NCBI GenBank assembly: GCA_013041835.1
Contig: JABDRH010000109.1
Location: 1 to 12,969 of the forward strand
Reading direction: 5' to 3'
DNA: 12,969 nt
From: Desulfatitalea sp.
Lineage (GTDB): Bacteria > Desulfobacterota > Desulfobacteria > Desulfobacterales > Desulfosarcinaceae
Shown: in pieces, positions 7,149-12,969 of the stretch
Position numbering within the stretch: position 1 is the stretch's first letter
How the letters are laid out: every line of letters begins with the position of its first letter
Notes under the pieces: generated by a model
The model's database searches: none
What the model was told of the DNA's origin: nothing
Seen by the model: only the letters and a program-made list of their open reading frames with translations
Program-made: the position numbers and the translations under genes

Positions 7149-8639
7149 CTATGCCGTACTATTTGGATCAGAACGCCAGTCGGTCCCATGCGGGCTCCGC
7201 GGCATCTGATCGGGTACGATCCCAGGCAGACGCGCCTCTAATTCAGCGATGATGCGGGCGTCAAGGACGTGCTCGATGGCATCGGCGCCCCAATCCACCT
7301 GCCCCGGCGCCGTATCGGCGTGGGTGATCAGATAGGCTTCCCAAAGTCGGTGTTTTCGCACCACGCCGTGGGCCTGGGCGAGCCCGGCCGGACTGAACAG
7401 GAAGCGGCCCTGGTCATCTTGTCGAAGCAATTGTTTACGGATCAAACGCCGAAGAACGCGCTGGAGGCTGCCGGCCTTCCACGAGCGCCCGGCCATCAGC
7501 GCATCCAGACACGGTCCCGCATCGGCCACATCTGCCGTTGTTGTGGCAAGATGATCTTCGCGCCATTCGTAGAGCTGGCGCAGCAGGTTCTCGCGCACCA
7601 CCCGATTTTTCAGGCGCACGCGATCCAAGGCGGTGCTAAGCAGACCGCCGGCCGTTCCGAAAACCAGACTAAAGGAAAAAACAGCGGCCGCGGTCAGCAC
7701 GATCACCGCGCCGGCCGGAAGGTTGGCCATAAGAGCGCTGATACCGGCACCGATCATACCGCTTAGGGCGCCGAAGAAGGCGGACAGCCACAGCATCCCC
7801 CCGAGCCGGCGGCTCCAAAAACGCGCCGCCGAAGGCGGAATGATCAACAGGGCCACTACCAGAATCAACCCCACGGCTTGCAATCCCACCACCGTCACCA
7901 CCACCACCAGCGTCATCATGAAAAAATCCAGACGCCCCACAGGCCACCCCTGAGTGACGGCAAAGTCGGCGTCGAAACAAATCAGGGCGAATTCCTTAAA
8001 AAAAAGCAAGCACAGCGCCGCGGCCAGAAAGGCGGCGACGGCGATGAGCAGGGCATCGGCAAATAGCATGGAAGCCGTCTTGCCGTAGATAAACGAGGAG
8101 AGCCCGGCGGCATTGCCAGCCGACATGCGTGTGGCAATGCCCATTACGGCGATGCCGAGCCCGAAGTAAACACTCAACACCACCCCCAGAGCCGCATCAT
8201 CCTTCAAGCGGGAGTAGCGCTGGATCAGCAGCACCGATCCGGTACCCAGCACTGCAAAGATCGCTGCTCCGAGGATCAGCCCGATCAGATGCTTGCCGTC
8301 TTCCAGCAATAGGGTCATCACGATAAAGGCCAGGGCGATGCCCGGCAACGTGGCGTGGCTCAACGCATCACTGAGCAGCGCACGCTTGCGCAGGATGAGA
8401 AAAGTGCCACTCAGGCCAGCCGCCAATCCCAACAAAGTGGTGCCTATGATCACCACCCGGGTATTGTAATCCTGAAGCGTCATCACCCTTAGCAGTTCCT
8501 GAACAGCGGGCCACTGAAAATGGGCTTCGGCCAGACTGGCGGCATGAACCGGTAAACCCCATCCCAGCACAACAAAGAGCGCGGGCAGCCCGGCCCGTAT
8601 TCGTCCGACAGATCCAACGGCTGTCCTTACAGGCATCAT
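7149..8639 (-). CDS. Metal ABC transporter permease with C-terminal DtxR/TroR-like domain (proximal permease)
   Basis: This is the first of two ABC-3 permeases (TroC/MntC-like) that form the membrane channel for Mn/Zn/Fe uptake. Residues 16-34 are a signal-peptide-like hydrophobic stretch ending VHAAS. Residues 60-335 carry the transmembrane helices and the conserved LRKRALLSDALSHATLPGIA (83-102) and LQAVGLILVVALLIIPPSAA (253-272). Residues about 345-420 look like a winged helix. At 425-470 a DtxR-like sensor motif follows: RKHRLWEAYL (428-437) and ADAIEHVLD (452-460). H430, E434, E456 and H457 are kept, but Asp449 and Asp453 stand where DtxR has His98 and Cys102. The 496-residue length is much longer than a plain permease (about 280-300). 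The start ATG at 8639 overlaps the ATPase stop by ATGA; a second ATG follows directly. The fusion to a DtxR domain is seen from motifs; DNA binding is inferred. Confidence 0.92.
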   Translation of the reverse strand: MMPVRTAVGSVGRIRAGLPALFVVLGWGLPVHAASLAEAHFQWPAVQELLRVMTLQDYNTRVVIIGTTLLGLAAGLSGTFLILRKRALLSDALSHATLPGIALAFIVMTLLLEDGKHLIGLILGAAIFAVLGTGSVLLIQRYSRLKDDAALGVVLSVYFGLGIAVMGIATRMSAGNAAGLSSFIYGKTASMLFADALLIAVAAFLAAALCLLFFKEFALICFDADFAVTQGWPVGRLDFFMMTLVVVVTVVGLQAVGLILVVALLIIPPSAARFWSRRLGGMLWLSAFFGALSGMIGAGISALMANLPAGAVIVLTAAAVFSFSLVFGTAGGLLSTALDRVRLKNRVVRENLLRQLYEWREDHLATTTADVADAGPCLDALMAGRSWKAGSLQRVLRRLIRKQLLRQDDQGRFLFSPAGLAQAHGVVRKHRLWEAYLITHADTAPGQVDWGADAIEHVLDARIIAELEARLPGIVPDQMPRSPHGTDWRSDPNSTA

Positions 8640-9472
8640 CGGTGCAACTCCTTCGCGCCGCCGGACCCGATGCCCGGCTGCTGGGCGTACTGATGCAGCG
8701 CCTGGCTGAACAGGGTCAGTTTGCCGCCATAGGTCTTTTTTAGATTCTCCTCGGTGAACACCTCGTCCACCGGACCGGCTGCGACCACCCGCATGTTGAG
8801 CAATACGACATGGTCAAAGTAGGCAGGTACGGTCTGCAGATCGTGATGGACCACCACACAGGTTTTGCCGGCTGACTTGAGTTCCTTGAGCAGGGCGATG
8901 ATAGCCTTTTCCGTGGCCATGTCCACACCGGCAAAGGGTTCGTCCATAAAGTAAATGCGGGCATCCTGGGCCAGGGCCCGGGCCAAAAAGACACGCTGCT
9001 GCTGGCCGCCGGAAAGCTGGCTGATCTGGCGACCGGCATAGTCCTGCATGCCGACCTTGCGCAGTTCCGCCACAGCCTGCTCGCGATGGCGTCGCGTCAC
9101 CGGCCGCAACCAGCCGATCTTGCCGTACAGCCCCATGGCCACGACGTCGGCGGCGCTTACCGGGAAATCCCAATCCACACTCTCGCGCTGGGGCACATAG
9201 CCCACTAAACGACGCTGAACCTCATACGCGCGTCCATAGATACGCACATCGCCGGTGGCCCTGGGCACCAAGCCCAGCACCGCCTTAATAAGAGTGCTCT
9301 TTCCGGCGCCATTTGGCCCCACGATGGCGATCAGCCGCCCCTCGGGCATGGACAGATCCACATCCCACAACACCGGCTTGCGGTGGTAGGCGACGGTCAG
9401 GTCGTTGATATAAATAGGCGGCGCAGTATCCAACGATGGTCGACTCGTTTTCGCCCCGAAAAAGCTGAACAT
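8636..9472 (-). CDS. Metal ABC transporter ATP-binding protein (TroB/MntA/ZnuC-like)
   Basis: This is the cytoplasmic ATPase that powers the metal importer. All nucleotide-binding motifs are intact: Walker A GPNGAGKST (52-60), Q-loop in YVPQRESVDWDFPVS (92-106), signature LSGGQQQRV (153-161), Walker B RIYFMDEP (172-179), D-loop AGVD and the switch His in VVVHHDLQ. The VPQRESVDWDFPVS stretch is typical of the Mn/Zn/Fe group of ABC ATPases. I place the start at ATG 9472 (278 aa), because AAAGGAAA lies about 8 nt upstream. The ATG at 9490 has no Shine-Dalgarno sequence and sits 2 nt past the previous stop. The gene ends in an ATGA overlap with the first permease, which implies coupled translation. 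The C-terminal 25 residues beyond the usual end are not recognisable. Confidence 0.95.
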   Translation of the reverse strand: MFSFFGAKTSRPSLDTAPPIYINDLTVAYHRKPVLWDVDLSMPEGRLIAIVGPNGAGKSTLIKAVLGLVPRATGDVRIYGRAYEVQRRLVGYVPQRESVDWDFPVSAADVVAMGLYGKIGWLRPVTRRHREQAVAELRKVGMQDYAGRQISQLSGGQQQRVFLARALAQDARIYFMDEPFAGVDMATEKAIIALLKELKSAGKTCVVVHHDLQTVPAYFDHVVLLNMRVVAAGPVDEVFTEENLKKTYGGKLTLFSQALHQYAQQPGIGSGGAKELHR

Positions 9473-9492
9473 GACAAATTTCCTTTGCATTA

Positions 9493-10521
9493 TTATTGGC
9501 GAGGGTCATTATTGACGATCTCGTTTTTTCCCTTTAGCTTACCCGACATCCCGTTCTCCGGCGCCGACCCGCCCAATGCCCGGGCGATGGTGGTCACGTT
9601 GTGATCGATCATGCCCACGTAAGTGCCTTCGTAGCTACCCGCCGGTCCCATGGCGTCGGAGAAAAGCTCGCCGCCGATCTTCACATGGTGACCGCGGGCC
9701 GCGGCGCCCTCAATCAGCGCCTTCACGTTCTTGTCGGAAACACTGGTCTCCACGAATACTGCCGGAATTTTTCGTCGCACCAGTTCGCCCACGATGCGGT
9801 TGATATCTTTCAGTCCCGCCTCGGATTCGGTAGACAGCCCCTGGATTCCCGACACTTCGATGTCATAAGCCCGGCTCATGTAATTGAAGGCGTCGTGGGC
9901 CGTCACCAAAATTCGCTGGGGTGCGGGGATAGAAGCAATGACTTTCCGGGCGTAGGCGTCGAGTCGGACAAGCCGGGCCTGATACCGCCCGGCGTTTTTT
10001 ATATAGCTTTCGGCGTTGGCCGGATCAAATTCCACCAAGGCGTCACGCACGACAGTAACCGCCTTTTGCCAACAGCCGACATCCATCCAGACGTGGGGAT
10101 CCTGATGGCCCGATGCGGCATCGTCTATGAGGTTGCCTTCCTGCAGCAATTCCGTTACCGCATGGACTGGCCGATTGCGCGCGACCTTGACCAACATATC
10201 GGTCATCTTCCCTTCCAACAGCAATCCGGAGTAGAAAACAATGTCGGATCGGAGCAGAACGGCAACATCCCCGCGCGTGGGATTATACACATGGGGGTCA
10301 ACACCAGCGCCAATGATGTTGGTCACTTCCGCCTTATCCCCGGCCACCGCTTTAACAATATCGGCCACCATGCCCACGGTGACGCCGGCTTTGAACGGAT
10401 AAACGCCCTTGTAGGCGCCGGCAACGACCGTCTGAGCGCACATCAAAACCCCCAGAATCAAGGCCGCAGCACCCGAACTGCCCTGAAACACCCAGTCTTT
10501 CAAATGATTCGCATGAATCAT
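9493..10521 (-). CDS. Periplasmic metal-binding protein of TroA/ZnuA family
   Basis: This is the substrate-binding protein (cluster A-I) that captures Mn, Zn or Fe in the periplasm for the ABC permeases encoded next. Residues 1-36 include a hydrophobic signal segment (AAALILGVLMCAQTVVAGA) with likely signal-peptidase I cleavage near VVAGA. The lone Cys in LMCAQ is not a good lipobox. The four TroA ligands are at their expected places: H77 (GVDPHVYNPT), H143 (DPHVWMDVG), H209 (TAHDAFNY) and D289 (GGELFSDAMG). The block from TAHDAF to YVGMIDHN closely resembles Treponema pallidum TroA. There is no long His/Asp-rich loop of the ZnuA type, so Mn, or broad Mn/Zn/Fe specificity, is more likely than strict Zn. 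The start is ATG 10521, 9 nt after AAAAGGGG; the in-frame TTG at 10527 is too close to that site. The stop is TAA, 21 nt before the ATPase start. Confidence 0.93.
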   Translation of the reverse strand: MIHANHLKDWVFQGSSGAAALILGVLMCAQTVVAGAYKGVYPFKAGVTVGMVADIVKAVAGDKAEVTNIIGAGVDPHVYNPTRGDVAVLLRSDIVFYSGLLLEGKMTDMLVKVARNRPVHAVTELLQEGNLIDDAASGHQDPHVWMDVGCWQKAVTVVRDALVEFDPANAESYIKNAGRYQARLVRLDAYARKVIASIPAPQRILVTAHDAFNYMSRAYDIEVSGIQGLSTESEAGLKDINRIVGELVRRKIPAVFVETSVSDKNVKALIEGAAARGHHVKIGGELFSDAMGPAGSYEGTYVGMIDHNVTTIARALGGSAPENGMSGKLKGKNEIVNNDPRQ

Positions 10522-10556
10522 ACCCAACGTCCCCTTTTGTGATTATGTTTCAGTTT

Positions 10557-10580
10557 TGCGTTATCGCGTCTTGCAACGCA
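10557..10580. promoter_or_regulatory. Dyad at the metal-operon start site, candidate metalloregulator operator
   Basis: TGCGTT (10557-10562) and AACGCA (10575-10580) form a perfect 6-bp-arm dyad with a 12-nt centre (24 bp overall). It touches the -10 hexamer and spans the predicted start site. This is where repressors of the DtxR/TroR type bind; the T. pallidum TroR operator is likewise a dyad at the tro -10 region. It matches no Fur, Zur or MntR consensus that I know, so the identity of the regulator is inferred from place and context only. Confidence 0.4.
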
Positions 10581-10607
10581 TGTTAAGCTCAAAAACGACT
10601 TGGTCAA
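10580..10607 (-). promoter_or_regulatory. Sigma-70 promoter of the metal-transport operon
   Basis: On the minus strand TTGACC (10602-10607, five of six) and TAACAT (10580-10585, four of six) are 16 bp apart. The start site would be near 10573, about 50 nt before the binding-protein ATG at 10521. It is the only reasonable promoter seen upstream of the operon, and all four genes are close enough to be one transcript. Confidence 0.6.
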
Positions 10608-10830
10608 CTCGTAGCGGCAGTCATCTACATTCATAGACATTTGGATAGACCCTGTCGGCGGTCCCACACGCCATTTTTGAAGGAACATCATATTTGCGAT
10701 CGACGCTGCTATGCGATTTCTTCGGTTGCATAGTGACTTGCACGATGCTATTTACAGGATGTTAACTAAAGGCAGCCGTTGGTATGGTTTAACTTTCGGT
10801 CAAGCTGTAAATTCAGTTTGCCGTCGGAGG

Positions 10831-10875
10831 GTATCGTCGACACTGAGGATCATATGATGCGAAAAGCGTCGATAC
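10831..10875. repeat. Imperfect 45-bp inverted repeat with central palindrome
   Basis: The arms GTATCGTCG (10831-10839) and CGTCGATAC (10867-10875) pair at eight of nine positions. Between them is the perfect 10-bp palindrome ATCATATGAT (10849-10858). It could be an extended regulator site or a structured RNA. It lies about 230 bp from the metal-operon promoter and about 250 bp from the response-regulator promoter. Confidence 0.4.
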
Positions 10876-10952
10876 CATGCTATCCACCCCCTGCCGGCAC
10901 CTTAGGACCCGGCTATGTGGGAAACAACAGGATGCGCCGGTGTAAACGATAA
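10854..10952 (+). CDS. Possible 32-residue small protein
   Basis: ATG ATG at 10854 opens a 32-codon frame ending in TAA at 10950-10952. GAGG (10845-10848) lies 5 nt before the first ATG and 8 nt before the second. The product would be basic and rich in Pro and Gly (YPPPAGTLGPGY, ending RMRRCKR), with no membrane segment and no family I recognise. No clear promoter was seen. The ribosome site is its main support; it may be chance, and part of the frame lies inside the 10831-10875 inverted repeat. Confidence 0.18.
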   Translation: MMRKASIPCYPPPAGTLGPGYVGNNRMRRCKR

Positions 10953-11013
10953 GGTTGAAACGGCCATTTTGAAGGTGGGGCTGTCACACAAATAGTGATA
11001 AGATATTGTTTTT

Positions 11014-11088
11014 CATATCAATTATGGCGCGAGTGTCAATTTGACGAGAAGCCGCGACAGGATTTCAACCTCCAAGCATATCAATAAT
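11014..11088 (+). repeat. Pair of 12-bp direct repeats upstream of the response-regulator promoter
   Basis: CATATCAATTAT (11014-11025) and CATATCAATAAT (11077-11088) match at 11 of 12 positions and start 63 bp apart, close to six turns of B-DNA. The second copy runs into the 18-bp dyad at 11083-11100. Such phasing suits two bound copies of one regulator on the same helix face. Confidence 0.35.
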
Positions 11089-11100
11089 TGTGTAATTATT
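11083..11100. promoter_or_regulatory. Perfect 18-bp dyad, candidate activator site
   Basis: AATAATT (11083-11089), GTGT, AATTATT (11094-11100) form a perfect inverted repeat with 7-bp arms. Its centre is about 65 bp upstream of the predicted start of the response-regulator transcript, a usual place for an activator dimer. Low sequence complexity raises the chance of coincidence. Confidence 0.4.
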
Positions 11101-11121
11101 TGCACTGAGTGGGCACAATCA

Positions 11122-11150
11122 TTGACATAGAACCATCGCATTGGCATACT
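11122..11150 (+). promoter_or_regulatory. Sigma-70 promoter for the response-regulator operon
   Basis: A perfect -35 TTGACA (11122-11127), a 17-bp spacer and CATACT (11145-11150, four of six) form a good promoter. The start site would be near 11157. This places the in-frame TTG at 11141 and ATG at 11153 before the transcript start, which decides for a later translation start of the downstream gene. Confidence 0.65.
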
Positions 11151-11177
11151 TGATGTTCGAAAAGCAAGGTCCGATTT

Positions 11178-11248
11178 ATACCGTTTTAATCCTTTTTGGA
11201 TTGAATGAAAAATCATTTTGCATTAAAACACGACTTTTCACCCGGTAT
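11178..11248 (+). promoter_or_regulatory. Nested stem-loop in the 5' leader of the response-regulator gene
   Basis: ATACCG (11178-11183) can pair with CGGTAT (11243-11248), and directly inside it TTTTAAT (11184-11190) with ATTAAAA (11222-11228). Further hairpins AATCC/GGATT and AATGA/TCATT lie in the loop. The outer arm ends 3 nt before the ATG at 11252 and 24 nt before the ATG at 11273, so folding could affect translation. It matches no known riboswitch. Confidence 0.35.
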
Positions 11249-11272
11249 CTTATGAATGATGAGCCTATTACA

Positions 11273-12397
11273 ATGAACACAGCAACCAAACACGTTCTAT
11301 TTGTTGACGACGAGGAATCCATACGAAAACTTGCCATCAAACATTTCGAACGATTTGCGAATGAGTTCCGGGTAACGTTAGCTGAAAATGGTAAAGCCGC
11401 CTTGGATATTGCGAATAAGGAATCCGTCGACCTTGTCATAACGGATTTGCATATGCCCGTCATGGATGGCTTCGAACTGATCGGCATTCTCAATAAAAAA
11501 TATCCCATTGTACCCGTTTTCGTAACCTCCGTGGATGTCACTCCGGAACTGGATGCCGCCCTTGGCTCGCTTGAGTCCCTTCGATTTTTCAAAAAACCTT
11601 TTGATTTCAAATACTTATCAGAGTGCATCCTAACTGATTTAAAAGCAAGCGCAGAGGGGAAAATCAGTGGTATTGCCGTTCCGTCCCTGCTTCAGCTCAT
11701 GGAGATGGAGCAACGCACCTGCCTTCTCACCATAAGCTCTGATGACAAAACAGGAGAGGTGGTCTTTTCCAAAGGGAAATTGATCGATGCCAAAACCGAC
11801 ACACGCGTTGCGGAAGCCGCGGCACAAGAAATCATCAGTTGGGAAAATGCCAGCGTCGAAATCAAAAGCATTTTCAGTCTTCCGGAAAGAAGTATTACAC
11901 ATCCGTTGATGACCATCTTGCTGGAAGGAATGCGGCTAAAAGATGAAAAAAAGAGCGATCGACAACCCGACGCATCAGATACGCAATCATTTCATCATCA
12001 AAGCTGGCAAGGTGACGAAACATCGGATGAGGAGTACGATGAATTAAAGGCACAAAAAGCCAGTATTCCAGCCGAGCTAGTTTCCCTTATTCGATCGACA
12101 CCGAATATCTACGCCTGTAAGATATATAATCGAGATGACTTCATGCTTGCCAAGAGCAGCAAGCAAGATTCCAGCCTCAACATTTCCTTGTCTCGCTATT
12201 TCCGACCGGTGCCCGATTTAGAGAAAGCCCTGGCCAGTGGAAAATTCACCTACTTCCTTGTGAATTCTGAAAACGCTGAACGATTCCTGTTCTTCGAATT
12301 TAAAAAGCTGCGCTTGATCCTTTCGTTGAAACCGGAATTCAATATCACGGAATTCTGGCAACAAGTCAATGAGATAAGGTTCCAAAGAAGAAAATGA
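11273..12397 (+). CDS. Response regulator: receiver, DUF4388 (PATAN) and roadblock-like C-terminus
   Basis: This is a two-component receiver protein without a DNA-binding output; it probably signals through protein contacts. Residues 6-122 form a complete receiver: acidic D12/D13, phospho-acceptor D58 in ITDLHMPVMDG, T85 and K108 (FFKKPF). Residues about 127-215 match DUF4388, the PatA N-terminal type (GIAVPSLLQLMEMEQRTCLL, then GEVVFSKGKLIDA). A charged Gln/His/Asp linker (222-262) leads to residues 263-374, which read as a roadblock/LC7-like alpha/beta domain. The start is set at ATG 11273 (374 aa), where the receiver begins normally; ATG 11252 is possible and would add 7 residues. Neither has a clear Shine-Dalgarno sequence. 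The earlier in-frame starts lie at or before the predicted transcript start. Codon use is more AT-rich than in the metal operon. The TGA overlaps the next gene's ATG. The kinase partner is not in the window. Confidence 0.87.
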   Translation: MNTATKHVLFVDDEESIRKLAIKHFERFANEFRVTLAENGKAALDIANKESVDLVITDLHMPVMDGFELIGILNKKYPIVPVFVTSVDVTPELDAALGSLESLRFFKKPFDFKYLSECILTDLKASAEGKISGIAVPSLLQLMEMEQRTCLLTISSDDKTGEVVFSKGKLIDAKTDTRVAEAAAQEIISWENASVEIKSIFSLPERSITHPLMTILLEGMRLKDEKKSDRQPDASDTQSFHHQSWQGDETSDEEYDELKAQKASIPAELVSLIRSTPNIYACKIYNRDDFMLAKSSKQDSSLNISLSRYFRPVPDLEKALASGKFTYFLVNSENAERFLFFEFKKLRLILSLKPEFNITEFWQQVNEIRFQRRK

Positions 12398-12969
12398 GTG
12401 GGGATATGCGACAAGCCCTGAATGAGATGAATTTGATTCCAGGTGTAATGGGCGGATATGTATACAACCCGGAATTGGGCGTCATCGAGAAAAACCTGCC
12501 GCCTGTATTCAAGGAAGAGAGGCTGCGAGATATCAGCACTCAGCTTGTAGCGCTGGAGCGGCATTTCGGTTCAGATTTTCCTGATCACACGGACGCTTTT
12601 CTGTTTTTTGAAATGTTTGCAATCACAATTCGAGAAATCGAAAATAATTTTTTTTTCATATTGTTATTTGATCCCAAATCGAAAACAAATGTACTCTCTG
12701 TCTCGATTAATTTGATTCTTGAAGAAATGAGACCGCTGGTTCGCGAATACAAAGCGGACGAGGTCTTAGAGTCCCCTTCCAAGCATCATCCAAAAAACAG
12801 CCGAAAATCGTCGGTCAAGCGCAACATGGTCGAAGAGGTAATGTCCAAAGGACCACTATCGGACAACTTGAAAGAATTGGAAAAGCTGTTGGTAAAGATT
12901 CTAGGTCCGGTGGCGCCCTTGATGTTCAAAAATGCATTGGAGCAATGGTGTGAAGAGCAAACTCCTTCA
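12394..12969 (+). CDS. Roadblock/LC7-like protein, partial at the right edge
   Basis: The gene starts at ATG 12394, overlapping the response-regulator stop as ATGA, so translation is coupled. It stays open for 192 codons to the window edge. Residues about 5-118 resemble a roadblock/LC7 or MglB-like fold: NEMNLIPGVMGGYVYN followed by alternating helix and strand, including FFFILLFDP and LSVSINLILEEM. A basic linker (125-145) follows. Then comes a helical segment LEKLLVKILGPVAPLMFKNA with the GP-centred motif (171-172) known from C-terminal regions of some bacterial signalling proteins (DUF8082-like, named from memory). Roadblock proteins often regulate small Ras-like GTPases or form dimeric scaffolds. 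The roadblock-like C-terminus of the gene before it suggests the two pair. Such a GTPase may lie just outside the window. The family assignment is moderate, since it rests on fold pattern and context. Confidence 0.7.
   Translation, partial: MSGDMRQALNEMNLIPGVMGGYVYNPELGVIEKNLPPVFKEERLRDISTQLVALERHFGSDFPDHTDAFLFFEMFAITIREIENNFFFILLFDPKSKTNVLSVSINLILEEMRPLVREYKADEVLESPSKHHPKNSRKSSVKRNMVEEVMSKGPLSDNLKELEKLLVKILGPVAPLMFKNALEQWCEEQTPS

Larger units (their letters stand above)
10522..11272. other. Long AT-richer intergenic region between divergent metal operon and response-regulator gene
   Basis: These 751 bp separate two outward-facing transcription units. They hold the metal-operon promoter and dyad, an imperfect 45-bp inverted repeat with a possible 32-codon frame, two 12-bp direct repeats, an 18-bp perfect dyad, a strong promoter and a structured leader (listed separately). 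A CTATGC/GCATAG dyad (10709-10733) and an 11-bp palindrome GTCAATTTGAC (11035-11045) are also present. No tRNA, known riboswitch or larger coding frame was recognised. Confidence 0.6.

Noticed and set aside
7127..7189. Longer start for the distal permease at 7189
   Set aside because: It would overlap the upstream permease by 41 nt and add a non-conserved stretch. The ATG at 7126 has a good Shine-Dalgarno sequence and fits the family N-terminus.
9601..10542. Plus-strand open frame of 313 codons opposite the metal-binding protein
   Set aside because: The TroA-family protein on the minus strand explains this DNA fully. The opposite frame shows no recognisable domain and is a codon-bias shadow.
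10669..10975. GCCATTTTTGAAGG / GCCATTTTGAAGG repeat in the intergenic region
   Set aside because: Two near-identical 13-14-nt stretches about 290 bp apart, with no fixed relation to any promoter or gene; most likely chance.
10522..11140. Riboswitch, tRNA or CRISPR in the long intergenic region
   Set aside because: I looked for cobalamin, c-di-GMP, Mn (yybP-ykoY) and similar core motifs, a tRNA T-arm pattern and regular repeats. None was present beyond the small dyads and the single 12-bp repeat pair.
11141..11272. Earlier starts for the response regulator at TTG 11141 and ATG 11153
   Set aside because: Both lie within or before the predicted start of transcription, and the extra residues do not belong to the receiver fold.

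Overview
The window looks like a chromosomal segment of a Gram-negative anaerobe of the Desulfobacterota (former Deltaproteobacteria, Desulfosarcina/Desulfobacterium-like). That placement is an inference from the mix of gene families: a dnaG-rpoD pair, a YcaO-TPR protein, a Tro-type metal transporter, and a response regulator with DUF4388 and roadblock-like domains. No rRNA, tRNA, CRISPR array, insertion sequence or phage gene was seen.

Layout. (1) Positions 1-2932, minus strand: the dnaG-rpoD part of the macromolecular synthesis operon. It has a good sigma-70 promoter (2904-2932), a long leader, DNA primase starting at TTG, and the first 307 codons of the primary sigma factor running off the left edge. 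(2) Positions 3101-3835, minus strand: a stand-alone hisB for histidine synthesis, with a stem-loop after its stop. (3) Positions 4019-5767, plus strand: a 582-residue YcaO-domain protein with C-terminal TPR repeats and no visible partner enzyme or precursor peptide. (4) Positions 5828-10607, minus strand: a four-gene Zn/Mn/Fe-type ABC importer operon (substrate-binding protein, ATPase, two permeases). Both permeases carry a DtxR/TroR-like winged-helix and metal-sensing domain at the C-terminus, and the two sensor halves have different ligand sets. A promoter and a dyad at the expected start site precede the operon. (5) Positions 10522-11272: a 750-bp AT-richer intergenic region with several inverted repeats and a strong promoter. 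(6) Positions 11273-12969, plus strand: a receiver-DUF4388-roadblock-like response regulator, overlapping by ATGA a roadblock/LC7-like protein cut by the right edge.

How the genes work together. The metal operon is a self-contained import unit: the periplasmic protein captures the metal, the permease pair passes it in, the ATPase drives the cycle, and the fused DtxR-like domains put a metal sensor, possibly a repressor, on the transporter itself. No separate DtxR/MntR/Fur gene is present in the window. The response regulator and roadblock protein are translationally coupled and probably act in one signalling complex, perhaps with a small Ras-like GTPase encoded beyond the right edge. The most unusual points are the doubly sensor-fused importer and the regulatory architecture in front of the response regulator.
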